36,307 nt of DNA from UBA3478 sp046048095 (GTDB taxonomy: Bacteria; Bacteroidota; Bacteroidia; Flavobacteriales; Flavobacteriaceae), in NCBI GenBank assembly GCA_046048095.1, contig JBJOGS010000002.1:1-36307 (forward strand), read 5' to 3'. Each line of letters starts with the position of its first letter. The stretch's first letter is position 1. Below, one piece after another: positions 21,613 to 29,815 of this stretch. The notes beneath the pieces were generated by a model that was not told where the DNA came from, searched no databases, and saw nothing but the letters and a program-made list of their open reading frames with translations. A program made the translations under genes and the position numbers.

Positions 21613-22989
21613 TTAATTCTTGAGCCAATTGCTCGCAAAGTCGCAGTCTTTGCGGGCATCATTAATCTGAATGTAGGTAGACTCAATCTGCTCAGCAATC
21701 CACTTCTCAATGGTGCGACGCTCTTTATCCGATAAGGCCAAGTCTTTAATCTTTACATAGTCCCTGGCGAAATCTGCCATGTGTTCATTGTACCGGTTAG
21801 ACACACGCATAATTTTAAACTTCGGAGGTCCTCCGCGCTGGTCATCTTCTTTTATGGGTTGAGAGATTTGTCCATCGCGCAAAGAAGCAACTTGATTGTA
21901 CAATACCGGATCCATATTGGTCAGCTCAAAACGCGCACTAAAGTCTTGCGGATTGCGCAATACCCCACCATCAAACTTTGTTTCTTTCTCATCTGAAAAT
22001 TGGCGTGCAGCATCCTCAAAACTGATTGTACCCGCTAGAATTTCGGTACGAATACTATCTAATTGGATTTTGGCTACCTCAATTTGGTCATTAGAGATTT
22101 CGGGGGTCAATAATACGTGTCTTAAGTCTACTTCTTGACCACGAATTTTTTCTACCAGAATAATATGATATCCAAAGTCAGTCTCAAAGGGATCTGAAAT
22201 TTCTCCTTCTCGAAGTGAAAAGGCGACATCTTTAAACTCTTTAACAAAAGGTGTTTCGCGGTTCATCGTGTAGAAGCCACCATTCGACTTTGATCCTGGG
22301 TCTTGAGAATACAGAATGGCCTTTACACTAAAGCTCGCACCATTTTCTTCGATATCTTGCTTCATTTGCTCGAGACGCTGCACAATGCGCAGCTTTTCTT
22401 CATCAGAAGGCTTTGGCTGCTTGACAATTTGAGCAATCTCAAGTTCTGCACCAAATACCGGACGCTTTGTTATCGGAATACTGTAAAAAAACTGTCTTAC
22501 CTCTTCGGGGGTGATCTCAATTTCATCCACAATATCACTGCGCATCTTATCCGCAAGCATTCGCAATCTGTTAATCTCGTACAACTCATCTTTGAACGTC
22601 TGCAAATCAGGCTTATCGTAGAACTCGAGCACCTTTTCTACCGATCCAATTTGTCGTGCGAGTTGCTGAATTTGCATATCGCTTGTTTGGTTCACTTCAG
22701 AATCAGAAACCAACAAACTATCTTGAATGGCATGGTGGGCAAATAAGCGATCCTCCATTAACTTCCCCAACAGTTGACACTCTGAGATTTCACCTAGGTC
22801 TCCCCCTTGATTTTCGATATCCGCTTTGAGTTTTTCAACATCAGATTCTAAAATGACAAAGTCACCAATAACAGAGACCACTCCATCAATTTTAATGCGC
22901 TTATTCACTGAGGTCCCTTGGGATAGCGTTATCTGTGTTGTAAGAAGCACCAAGGGCAGAAGAAATAGTACTTTATTCATAAGTTTCAT
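21613..22989 (-). CDS. SurA-like periplasmic peptidyl-prolyl isomerase
   Basis: 458 residues. Signal peptide to about 24 (LFLLPLVLLTTQITLSQG). A SurA-type N-terminal chaperone region (about 30-165) has VVSVIGDFVILESDVEKL. Two parvulin PpiC domains follow: about 175-285 (IAQIVKQPKP, FSVKAILYSQDPGSKSNGG, FGYHIILVEKIRG) and about 286-400 (VDLRHVLLTPEIS, ARQFSDEKETKFDGGVL). A helical C-terminus has a lone cysteine near the end. Role: chaperone and isomerase for outer-membrane barrel folding. Two start ATGs (22989 and 22980) both overlap the preceding lipoprotein gene; I kept the longer. It comes after a lipoprotein of the same pathway. Confidence 0.92.
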   Translation of the reverse strand: MKLMNKVLFLLPLVLLTTQITLSQGTSVNKRIKIDGVVSVIGDFVILESDVEKLKADIENQGGDLGEISECQLLGKLMEDRLFAHHAIQDSLLVSDSEVNQTSDMQIQQLARQIGSVEKVLEFYDKPDLQTFKDELYEINRLRMLADKMRSDIVDEIEITPEEVRQFFYSIPITKRPVFGAELEIAQIVKQPKPSDEEKLRIVQRLEQMKQDIEENGASFSVKAILYSQDPGSKSNGGFYTMNRETPFVKEFKDVAFSLREGEISDPFETDFGYHIILVEKIRGQEVDLRHVLLTPEISNDQIEVAKIQLDSIRTEILAGTISFEDAARQFSDEKETKFDGGVLRNPQDFSARFELTNMDPVLYNQVASLRDGQISQPIKEDDQRGGPPKFKIMRVSNRYNEHMADFARDYVKIKDLALSDKERRTIEKWIAEQIESTYIQINDARKDCDFASNWLKN

Positions 22990-23848
22990 AGGTTTTATTT
23001 CGAATCGCCTCAGTCACCATCGCTTGTTTTTGTCGCTCTAGACGTTCAAATCGCTTTCGATTTTGTACAATTTGTTTTAGCTCAACCAAGGCAAATGCAT
23101 AAGGCGCAATATCGCCCTTTTTTCGCGTATCTAGTACCTGACCGAAGTAAAAACCGGTGCTGTCGCGAATATCAAAGAATTGGTAAGGCAGTAAAAATTC
23201 GGACACATTTTGGTAGGTAATTGGATTGATGCGCTGTGCTATGGCCGAACTTTTTAACCACACTGAATCATTGAGCTGTTTGTCCTTTAAATAATTGTGA
23301 CGTGCTAAAGAGTCAATAAAACGCTGATCGTCTTCGTTGTATCGTTTGAAACGATTCATTACCTCATCTGGCTTCGTATAGGTCGTGTTCAAAGCAATAT
23401 AGCGCATCATCAATATATCCTGGTCGAGAAGCAAGCTCTGCATTTCACGTTCATAAAGCGACTGCAGCTCTTCTTCGCTAATTAAGGTATCCGTCGGATC
23501 AAATGAAATCAAATCAAAATACGACTTCGTGTACAAATCGGTGCGGTAGTTCTCTACCAACCGATTGAGTTCGTATTGCAGGTCTTCAGGTAAGTTCGTT
23601 AAGGCATTTTGAAAGAGTAATTGCTTGATGGCCCAATTTTCGATGTATACCCGTTTGGCTTCATTAATAGCAGCACTATCTGGCAAGTAATTAAAATTAG
23701 GTAAGTCCGCCGCATACAAAAAGGATCGTCCAACGCGCGCTACGGCTTCTTTGTTTGGCTCTGCAGTAACAAAGAGATTGCATGCCTGAAGATTTATTAC
23801 CAACAAGGCGTAAAACAAAAATCGTAAAGTCGCATTGAAACGCATCAT
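22973..23848 (-). CDS. lipoprotein, probable SurA/PPIase partner
   Basis: 291 residues. Lipobox LQAC gives a lipidated C23. The rest is helical, with ARVGRSFLYAADLPNF near the N-terminus recalling the first segment of SurA-type chaperones, but I see no clear parvulin catalytic domain. Such genes precede surA in many flavobacteria and are annotated as peptidyl-prolyl isomerase or hypothetical. The stop overlaps the surA start by 17 or 8 nt, so the pair is coupled. Function is inferred from neighbourhood only: a membrane-anchored helper in outer-membrane protein folding. Two adjacent ATGs (23848 and 23845) are possible starts. Confidence 0.72.
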   Translation of the reverse strand: MMRFNATLRFLFYALLVINLQACNLFVTAEPNKEAVARVGRSFLYAADLPNFNYLPDSAAINEAKRVYIENWAIKQLLFQNALTNLPEDLQYELNRLVENYRTDLYTKSYFDLISFDPTDTLISEEELQSLYEREMQSLLLDQDILMMRYIALNTTYTKPDEVMNRFKRYNEDDQRFIDSLARHNYLKDKQLNDSVWLKSSAIAQRINPITYQNVSEFLLPYQFFDIRDSTGFYFGQVLDTRKKGDIAPYAFALVELKQIVQNRKRFERLERQKQAMVTEAIRNKTYETYE

Positions 23849-23849
23849 T

Positions 23850-23857
23850 CAAAAATA
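23850..23857 (-). promoter_or_regulatory. TAnnTTTG box abutting the lipoprotein-surA start
   Basis: TATTTTTG on the minus strand, ending 1 nt before the first ATG and 4 nt before the second. If it is the -7 element, the message is leaderless or nearly so. Confidence 0.35.
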
Positions 23858-23927
23858 GCATAAACTAGCTGTTCTGATTACCTTTAGGCTCGCTGTTAAC
23901 AGAATTTTCGCACTCAACAAAAGCGTC

Positions 23928-24173
23928 ATGAATGCCACTAAAGCGATACAGTTGATTTGGGATTTTAGAGGTCCCGAAGCCCAGCGTACAGCAGCGCATT
24001 ACAAGCAGCACCTTCTCGAGTTTTTAGAAGGATATGCCGACCGGCGCGTGATGAACGAGGTTGGAATGAAAGAAAATCAAGAATTCTGGTACAGTTGCAC
24101 TCTAATAATAGACCCCGAGCAACTTTCTTCTCTCAAGCATACGCTAAAGCCCCATAGGGCGATTTACCTATAG
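23928..24173 (+). CDS. small conserved-looking hypothetical protein
   Basis: 81 residues, not recognised. It is soluble, has no signal peptide or membrane segment, and contains WDFRGPEAQRTAAHYKQHL and an aromatic core (FWYSCTLIIDPEQL). The pattern of a helix pair followed by strands suggests a small alpha/beta fold. Codon use looks like its neighbours and the frame is intact. The last 6 nt overlap the convergent rimO gene. It has no clear promoter; the divergent gap of 79 nt to the lipoprotein gene could hold one. It may be a real gene of unknown function. Confidence 0.6.
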   Translation: MNATKAIQLIWDFRGPEAQRTAAHYKQHLLEFLEGYADRRVMNEVGMKENQEFWYSCTLIIDPEQLSSLKHTLKPHRAIYL

Positions 24174-25478
24174 CGAGGCTACCACCCTTCCGTATAGGTC
24201 AAAATCACTGGCTTCATGAATCTCAACCTGCACAAATGATCCCACCGTCAAGTAGGTGTCTTGGGCATCTATAAGCACGGTATTATCAACATCAGGAGAG
24301 TCGAATTCTGTACGAGCGATAAAATACCCGTCTTCGTAGCGATCGACCAAACACCTAAATCGTTTTCCGACCTTTTCTTGGTTGAGCTCCCAAGAAATCT
24401 GAGACTGTATCTCCATAATCTCAGCCGCACGACGTTCTTTCTCTTCTTGAGAAATTATATCCTCAAGGGTATAGGCGTGTGTATTTTCTTCATGAGAATA
24501 GGTAAAACAACCTAATCGATCGAATCGAGATTGTTTTACCCAAGCTTTGAGCTCTTCAAAAGCTGCTTCATCTTCGCCGGGATAGCCTACTATGAGTGTA
24601 GTGCGTATCGCCATATCGGGCACCTTCGCCCTGAATTGAGCAATGAGAGCATCCGTCTTGGCATGAGTCGTCCCTCGGCGCATGCTTTTTAGCACCTGAT
24701 CTGAAATATGTTGTAAAGGAATGTCGATGTAGTTACAGATTTTAGGTTCGTCTCGGATTACATCGAGTACCTCTTCAGGAAATCCAGTCGGAAAGGCATA
24801 GTGCAAACGGATCCACTCAATACCCTCTACACCTACTAGTGCGCGAAGTAAGTCGGCAAGTGCCCTTTTTTTGTAGGTATCTAATCCGTAATAGGTCAAA
24901 TCTTGCGCGATGAGAATGAGTTCTTTGACCCCTTTTGCAGCCAGAATTTCTGCCTCTTTGACCAAGGTTTCTATAGGTTTAGACACGTGCTTACCTCGCA
25001 TAAGCGGAATGGCACAAAACGAGCATGGTCGGTCGCAACCTTCAGATATTTTAAGGTAGGCATAATGGGTGGGTGTACTCATTACACGCTCTCCGAGAAG
25101 CTCGTGCTTGTAATCGGCACCTAATTCTTTGAGTAGTTGTGTAAGATGCTGAGTTCCAAAGTAACGGTCAACATCAGGAATTTCTTTCTCAAGATCGGCC
25201 TGATAGCGCTCGCTGAGGCACCCAGTAACGTATACCTTTTCAACACGTCCTTTTTGTTTTTGATCCACGAAGTGAAGTATCGTATCAATACTCTCTTGCT
25301 TGGCATTATTGATAAATCCGCAGGTATTAATCACTACGACCTCACCCTCACCTTCGTGTACCACTTCTTTGCCCGAAGCTTTTAACTGGCCGCTCAGCAC
25401 CTCAGAATCATATAGATTCTTACTGCAACCCAAGGTGACCACTGAAATTTTTTTAGACTTAAGGGACTTCGTTCTCAT
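24168..25478 (-). CDS. rimO: ribosomal protein S12 methylthiotransferase RimO
   Basis: Radical-SAM enzyme that methylthiolates an aspartate of ribosomal protein S12. 436 residues. The N-terminal UPF0004 domain has the three auxiliary-cluster cysteines C18 (VTLGCSKN), C53 (NTCGF) and C87 (TGCLSERY). The radical-SAM cluster is C148xxxC152xxC155 (EGCDRPCSFCAIPLMRG). A C-terminal TRAM domain (about 370-436) binds the substrate. The CSKN and CSFCAIP details favour RimO over MiaB. It lies 8 nt after ftsY, so the two should be co-transcribed. Confidence 0.95.
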   Translation of the reverse strand: MRTKSLKSKKISVVTLGCSKNLYDSEVLSGQLKASGKEVVHEGEGEVVVINTCGFINNAKQESIDTILHFVDQKQKGRVEKVYVTGCLSERYQADLEKEIPDVDRYFGTQHLTQLLKELGADYKHELLGERVMSTPTHYAYLKISEGCDRPCSFCAIPLMRGKHVSKPIETLVKEAEILAAKGVKELILIAQDLTYYGLDTYKKRALADLLRALVGVEGIEWIRLHYAFPTGFPEEVLDVIRDEPKICNYIDIPLQHISDQVLKSMRRGTTHAKTDALIAQFRAKVPDMAIRTTLIVGYPGEDEAAFEELKAWVKQSRFDRLGCFTYSHEENTHAYTLEDIISQEEKERRAAEIMEIQSQISWELNQEKVGKRFRCLVDRYEDGYFIARTEFDSPDVDNTVLIDAQDTYLTVGSFVQVEIHEASDFDLYGRVVASL

Positions 25479-25486
25479 AGCTTCAT

Positions 25487-26425
25487 TTACTCAAACAGCG
25501 CATCTACAAAGGCCTCTTTATCAAAGACGCGCAAATCTTCAATTCCTTCCCCTAAACCGATAAATCGCACCGGTATGGTAAACTGATCAGAAATACCGAG
25601 AACTACCCCACCTTTAGCTGAGCCATCGAGCTTAGTAACGGCTAGCGAATTAACTTCGGTCGCCGCGGTAAATTGACGAGCCTGCTCAAAAGCGTTTTGA
25701 CCTGTAGAGCCATCTAAAACAAGCATCACTTCATGCGGGGCCTCTTCAAGGACCTTTCCCATTACACGCTTAATCTTAGAAAGTTCATTCATAAGGTTCA
25801 CTTTGTTATGCAATCGTCCTGCGGTGTCAACAAATAAAACATCAACCTCATCTTTAAGTGCACGGGTCACGGCTTCGTAAGCGACCGAGGCCGGATCGGC
25901 TCCTTCATGCATGCGCACCAAAGGTACATTGGCTCGATCTGCCCACACTTGAAGCTGATCCACCGCTGCTGCTCTAAAGGTGTCAGCAGCTCCGACCATC
26001 ACTTTTTTACCTTGCTGTTTGAGCTGGTGAGCCAGTTTTCCGATAGTGGTGGTCTTGCCTACCCCGTTCACCCCCACCACCAGCACCACATAAGGGGTCG
26101 TTACACTCTCATAGCCCTGTTGTGGAGCATCCTTCAACAAGGACTTAATTTCTTCTTTGAGCAATCGCCGAAGATCCTCTGCACCTAAATATTTGTCCTG
26201 TGCCACGCGAGATTCAATGCGTTCAATAATCTTAAGTGTGGTGTGCACCCCAACGTCTGAAGCGATGAGTTGCTCTTCTAGCGCGTCAAGTGTGTCCGAG
26301 TCAACCGTAGATCGACCAGCGACAGCGACGGCAATCTTAGAGAATAGACTCTTTTTCGTCTTCTCTAGTCCTTCAGCAAGCTTTTCAGGCTCTTGTTTTT
26401 TCTTAAACGCATCAAACCATCCCAT
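25487..26425 (-). CDS. ftsY: signal recognition particle receptor FtsY
   Basis: GTPase that docks SRP-ribosome complexes to the membrane translocon. 312 residues with a short charged A region (1-30), the helical N domain (about 30-105) and the G domain: P-loop GVNGVGKTT (118-126), DTFRAA (148-153), DTAGR (200-204) and the G4 motif TKLDGSAKGG. The absence of a long acidic N-terminus is usual in this phylum. A terminator of the upstream ribosomal-protein operon lies 27 nt before the start, and a TAnnTTTG box ends 4 nt before the ATG. Confidence 0.97.
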   Translation of the reverse strand: MGWFDAFKKKQEPEKLAEGLEKTKKSLFSKIAVAVAGRSTVDSDTLDALEEQLIASDVGVHTTLKIIERIESRVAQDKYLGAEDLRRLLKEEIKSLLKDAPQQGYESVTTPYVVLVVGVNGVGKTTTIGKLAHQLKQQGKKVMVGAADTFRAAAVDQLQVWADRANVPLVRMHEGADPASVAYEAVTRALKDEVDVLFVDTAGRLHNKVNLMNELSKIKRVMGKVLEEAPHEVMLVLDGSTGQNAFEQARQFTAATEVNSLAVTKLDGSAKGGVVLGISDQFTIPVRFIGLGEGIEDLRVFDKEAFVDALFE

Positions 26426-26429
26426 AGTG

Positions 26430-26437
26430 CAAATCTA
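26430..26437 (-). promoter_or_regulatory. TAnnTTTG box abutting ftsY
   Basis: TAGATTTG on the minus strand ends 4 nt before the ftsY ATG, directly after the terminator of the L28 operon. No spaced TTG is seen. Confidence 0.4.
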
Positions 26438-26451
26438 AGTGTTCAAGTCAT

Positions 26452-26476
26452 AAAAAAAGCCGCGTAAAGCGGCTTT
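26452..26476 (-). terminator. terminator of the rpmB-rpmG-DUF4295 operon
   Basis: On the minus strand AAAGCCGC/GCGGCTTT with a 5-nt loop is followed by a run of seven T (complement of 26452-26458). It lies 20 nt after the DUF4295 stop and 27 nt before ftsY. Confidence 0.9.
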
Positions 26477-26496
26477 CAAAAGACTTTTTAGTAAGG

Positions 26497-26649
26497 TTAT
26501 TTACTACCTAACCACTCTTTTACTAGTTCAGGAGCCATTACCGACTCAACAAATGTATACGCCCCAGTTTTAGGAGAGCGAACCATTTTAATCGCTTTTG
26601 TTAATCGCTTTGAACTCGTCTGTAGGGTTGCAACCGTTTTCTTTGCCAT
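26497..26649 (-). CDS. DUF4295 small basic protein
   Basis: A 50-residue protein, MAKKTVATLQTSSKRLTKAI onward, ending ELVKEWLGSK. It matches the DUF4295 family, found in Bacteroidota directly after L28 and L33. Its charge and setting suggest a ribosome-associated protein, but the function is not known. The start is 1 nt after the rpmG stop, and a terminator follows. It is too short for ordinary gene-length cut-offs, yet its position and start are convincing. Confidence 0.92.
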   Translation of the reverse strand: MAKKTVATLQTSSKRLTKAIKMVRSPKTGAYTFVESVMAPELVKEWLGSK

Positions 26650-26650
26650 G

Positions 26651-26833
26651 TTACTTAATTTCTTTATGCACAGTCATTTTTTTGAGAATCGGATTGAATT
26701 TCTTCATCTCTAAACGATCTGGCGTGTTTTTCTTATTCTTCGTTGTAATGTAACGTGAAGTTCCAGGCATCCCTGAGGTTTTGTGCTCGGTGCACTCTAG
26801 GATTACTTGAACTCTATTTCCTTTCTTAGCCAT
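26651..26833 (-). CDS. rpmG: ribosomal protein L33
   Basis: 60-residue protein of the large subunit: MAKKGNRVQVILECTEHKTS, then SRYITTKNKKNTPDRLEMKK and ending MTVHKEIK. One cysteine remains near residue 14 and the paired cysteines of the zinc-binding form are absent, so this is the C-minus type. It sits between rpmB (14-nt gap) and DUF4295 (1-nt gap). Confidence 0.97.
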   Translation of the reverse strand: MAKKGNRVQVILECTEHKTSGMPGTSRYITTKNKKNTPDRLEMKKFNPILKKMTVHKEIK

Positions 26834-26847
26834 CGCAAACGAACGAT

Positions 26848-27084
26848 TTATTTAATGAATCCTTTTTCTCTTGATTCTTTTAGAACCTCAGAGATTCCCT
26901 TTTTGTCAATCACTTTAATCCCTTTTGAAGAGACGTTCAACGTTACCCATCGATCCTCTTCAGGAACATAAAAACGCTTCTTACTGATGTTCACATCAAA
27001 GCGACGCTTAGTTTTATTGATCGAGAACGAAACATTGTTACCGAACATTACTTTCTTTCCAGTAACCTCACAGATCTTTGACAT
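26848..27084 (-). CDS. rpmB: ribosomal protein L28
   Basis: 78 residues, starting MSKICEVTGKKVMFGNNVSFS and continuing with INKTKRRFDVNISKKRFYVPEEDRW-type sequence and KVIDKKGISEVL. Length and motifs are those of L28. First gene of the L28-L33-DUF4295 operon, with a consensus promoter 32 nt upstream. Confidence 0.97.
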   Translation of the reverse strand: MSKICEVTGKKVMFGNNVSFSINKTKRRFDVNISKKRFYVPEEDRWVTLNVSSKGIKVIDKKGISEVLKESREKGFIK

Positions 27085-27116
27085 TGTTTGAGCGTTTTAC
27101 CTGATTTTAGAGTGTG

Positions 27117-27147
27117 CAAATGTAGTAGATTTCTTGATTTTGACCAA
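27117..27147 (-). promoter_or_regulatory. promoter of rpmB-rpmG-DUF4295
   Basis: On the minus strand TTG (27147-27145), 20 nt, then TACATTTG (27124-27117), a full match to the Bacteroidota consensus. It lies in the 74-nt gap between cinA and rpmB. Confidence 0.78.
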
Positions 27148-27158
27148 GTACTGCAGAT

Positions 27159-28400
27159 TTATTTTGAAATTTCTCGATAAAGCAATTCCAAGGCCTTTAA
27201 AGTGGCCTTCTCCATGACACGCGCTCTGAGATTCCCAAACATAAACTTAAGCGCATAACTTTCTCTTTCTGTACTGATACCAATGAATACTGTTCCAATT
27301 GGCTCGTCGGCATCTCCTTTAGTTGGACCCGCATTTCCGGTGGTTGAAACCGCAATACGAGCCTTGGTAATTCGTCTAGTTTGAAGGGCCATTGCCTCGG
27401 CCACTTCAGCACTTACCACAGAATAGGTGGCGATCAGTTTCGGATCAATCCCTAATAACGATTCTTTTTGAGAGGTCTGATACGGCACCATTCCTGAGAC
27501 AAAAACCGACGAAGCCCCGGCGATCTCTGTGAATGAAGCAGCAATCCGCCCTCCGGTGCAGCTTTCACAACTTGCAATGGTCATCTGTCGCTCTTTAGCC
27601 ACCTTGAGAACCTGGGCAGCTAATTCACCCTCTTCTTCATCTCCGAAATAAATATCACTTAATGTTTGTGCAATGCGATCTCCAAACTGGGCTAACCATA
27701 GCTCTACTTGCGATTCCAATTCATGCTTTGCGGTCAACCTGAGGCGCACCCGTCCAAAATTGGGCAAATAAGAAAGTGAGAGACCTTTAGGCAGTTCGTT
27801 TTCAATCGTCTCAATACGCTCGGCGATGGCACTCTCTCCAAGACCATAGGTCATTAATGTGCGGTGTTTAATGACTTGCGTACCCAATGACTTCAAGCGA
27901 CCCAAGATCTCAGACTCCATCAAATGTTGCATTTCTCTTGGTACCCCGGGCATAAAAATAGCTTGAACGCCTTGATGGCTAAACCACATCGCTGAAGCTG
28001 TACCCACTTCATTTTTCAAAATGGTTGCCTTTGAGGGTAGCATGGCCTGGGTAAGGTTCGAAGGTCGGATCGGAGTTTGAATGTAGGTGGCAAAGAGCTG
28101 CTTGATGTGGGCTAACACCTCAGTATCCTCTTCGAGGTGATCGTCATAAAATTCGCATAGTGCCTCTTTGGTCACATCGTCTTTGGTAGGACCCAAGCCT
28201 CCAGTAACCAAAAGTAAAGTCGCTCGCTGGTGTGCCGTGGTCAAGGCCTCTTTGATCGCTGCTTTGGTATCGGCACAAACCGAAACGTAAGCGACCTCAA
28301 GTCCAATCGAGTTTAGGCGTTGTGCCAAATAGGCGGCGTTAGTATTGACTACCTGACCAATGAGCAACTCATCACCTATACTGAGCAGTTCAACCTTCAT
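27159..28400 (-). CDS. cinA: CinA-family protein (nicotinamide-nucleotide amidohydrolase type)
   Basis: 413 residues in two domains. The N-terminal molybdopterin-binding-like domain (about 1-170) begins KVELLSIGDELLIGQVVNTN and has VTGGLGPTKDDVTKEAL and FMPGVPREMQHLM. The C-terminal amidohydrolase domain (about 255-410) has the nucleophile region ASCESCTGGRIAASFTEIAG and TTGNAGPTKGDADEPIGTVF. CinA proteins recycle NMN to NaMN and were first linked to competence. Last gene of the recR-E2-exonuclease-FAH-cinA run, 10 nt after the FAH-family gene. Confidence 0.94.
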   Translation of the reverse strand: MKVELLSIGDELLIGQVVNTNAAYLAQRLNSIGLEVAYVSVCADTKAAIKEALTTAHQRATLLLVTGGLGPTKDDVTKEALCEFYDDHLEEDTEVLAHIKQLFATYIQTPIRPSNLTQAMLPSKATILKNEVGTASAMWFSHQGVQAIFMPGVPREMQHLMESEILGRLKSLGTQVIKHRTLMTYGLGESAIAERIETIENELPKGLSLSYLPNFGRVRLRLTAKHELESQVELWLAQFGDRIAQTLSDIYFGDEEEGELAAQVLKVAKERQMTIASCESCTGGRIAASFTEIAGASSVFVSGMVPYQTSQKESLLGIDPKLIATYSVVSAEVAEAMALQTRRITKARIAVSTTGNAGPTKGDADEPIGTVFIGISTERESYALKFMFGNLRARVMEKATLKALELLYREISK

Positions 28401-28410
28401 CTTCAGCGGG

Positions 28411-29022
28411 TTACCTCACTTTGAGATCAAAAAATGGTTCGCACTCGATAAAACCTTCTAGATAATCACCTGCGCTCACCGGACCAACGCCGGCAGGGGT
28501 TCCGCTGAACAAAATATCTCCTTTTTTTAAAGTAAAAAATGAAGAGACATAGGCGATTAATTCATCTATTTTCCAGAGCATGAGTGCCGTACTAGCTTGT
28601 TGCACTACTTCTCCATTTTTTTGTAAGCTAAAGGTAAGATCATCCATCGAAGGGTAATTGCTCTTAGAGACCCACTTGCCAATTACGGCAGAACCATCAA
28701 AGGCTTTAGCCTTTTCCCAAGGCAATCCCTTCTGTTTCAATTGATCTTGCACGTCGCGAGCGGTAAAATCAATTCCTAAGCTGATCTCGTCATAGTACTT
28801 ATGCGCAAATTCCTTGGCAATGTGCTTACCAACCTTGTGAATTTTAACGAGCACCTCTACCTCGTAATGAAGGTCTTGGGTAAATTCAGGTATATAAAAC
28901 TCTTGTTCTTTAGGCAAAATCGCAGAATCCGGTTTCATGAAAATTACTGGGTCTTTTGGCCGTTCATTCGCAAGCTCCTCGATATGAGCCGTATAGTTTC
29001 TACCAATGCAAATCAGTTTCAT
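28411..29022 (-). CDS. fumarylacetoacetate hydrolase family protein
   Basis: 203-residue FAH-fold enzyme, acting on a beta-keto or enol acid with a divalent metal. Metal ligands are E54 and E56 in HYEVEVLV and D85 in LGIDFTARD; FSGTPAGVGPVSAGD is the usual C-terminal loop. It is the compact single-domain form, as in acylpyruvate hydrolases or oxaloacetate decarboxylases. The exact substrate cannot be deduced, and there is no catabolic gene nearby. Gaps of 12 nt upstream and 10 nt downstream put it in the operon. Confidence 0.9.
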   Translation of the reverse strand: MKLICIGRNYTAHIEELANERPKDPVIFMKPDSAILPKEQEFYIPEFTQDLHYEVEVLVKIHKVGKHIAKEFAHKYYDEISLGIDFTARDVQDQLKQKGLPWEKAKAFDGSAVIGKWVSKSNYPSMDDLTFSLQKNGEVVQQASTALMLWKIDELIAYVSSFFTLKKGDILFSGTPAGVGPVSAGDYLEGFIECEPFFDLKVR

Positions 29023-29034
29023 TCTGAGATCGAT

Positions 29035-29796
29035 TTAAAATGTACCCATTTTTATTTGGGTCAATACCTTTTTCGTATAGAGCGGAAAGTCCGCATTCAA
29101 TATCCATCCAAAATAACCGGGTTCATTTTCAAGCACTTCACGTACTTTAGACCCTTTGTGCTTTCCGAAATTGAAAATGGGGTCACCCTCTTCGTCCAAG
29201 GCCAACTGCCCAGCAAAATCAACGCGATCGCGTCTTGCAGTAAATTCGGATAACGCGGACACCGTGCGAGGTAAATCGTCATAACGGTCGAGCTGAGCCA
29301 AGAGAACTTCATAGGTGGCCATGGTGTCGGCTTCTGCCGAATGGGCATTATCTAGTTGCTTCCCGCAATAAAATTGATAGGCCGCAGAGAGCGTTCGCTG
29401 TTCCATTTTATGGAATATAGTTTGAACGTCTACAGAATGCATTTTTTTTAGATCCACATCAATCCCGGCGCGCAGAAATTCTTCCACTAATAGAGGAATA
29501 TCAAATCTATCGCAGTTAAAGCCCGAAAGGTCGCTGTCTTTAATCAAGTCGTAAATGGTCTTTGACAAGGCTTTGAACGTCGGTTCATTCACCACCTTTT
29601 CATTTGAAATTCCATGGACTGCGACCACTTCTGCCGGAATTTCAATTTCGGGATTCACTAACCAAGTAAATTGCTGACGGTTACCATTCGGAAAAACCTT
29701 TAATACCGCAATTTCTACAATACGGTCTTTTACGATATTCGTTCCGGTGGTTTCTAGGTCAAAGAAACAAATGGGTTTTCTAAGTTCAAGAGCCAT
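29035..29796 (-). CDS. DnaQ-like 3'-5' exonuclease with ExoX-type C-terminal segment
   Basis: 253 residues. DEDDh exonuclease core: D13 and E15 in FFDLETTGTN, the Exo II block N94xxxxD99 (FNCDRFDIPLL), and Exo III with H152 and D157 (AHSAEADTMATYEV). A separate C-terminal part, about 205-250, has FNFGKHKGSKVREV and YFGWILNADFP, as in the small FGKhKG-type segment found with exonuclease X-like proteins. It could be a replication or repair proofreading nuclease, but not the DnaE-bound epsilon by evidence here. Located between the E2 gene (19 nt) and the FAH gene (12 nt). Confidence 0.9.
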   Translation of the reverse strand: MALELRKPICFFDLETTGTNIVKDRIVEIAVLKVFPNGNRQQFTWLVNPEIEIPAEVVAVHGISNEKVVNEPTFKALSKTIYDLIKDSDLSGFNCDRFDIPLLVEEFLRAGIDVDLKKMHSVDVQTIFHKMEQRTLSAAYQFYCGKQLDNAHSAEADTMATYEVLLAQLDRYDDLPRTVSALSEFTARRDRVDFAGQLALDEEGDPIFNFGKHKGSKVREVLENEPGYFGWILNADFPLYTKKVLTQIKMGTF

Positions 29797-29815
29797 GGAT
29801 CTAGCAAATTTTATT

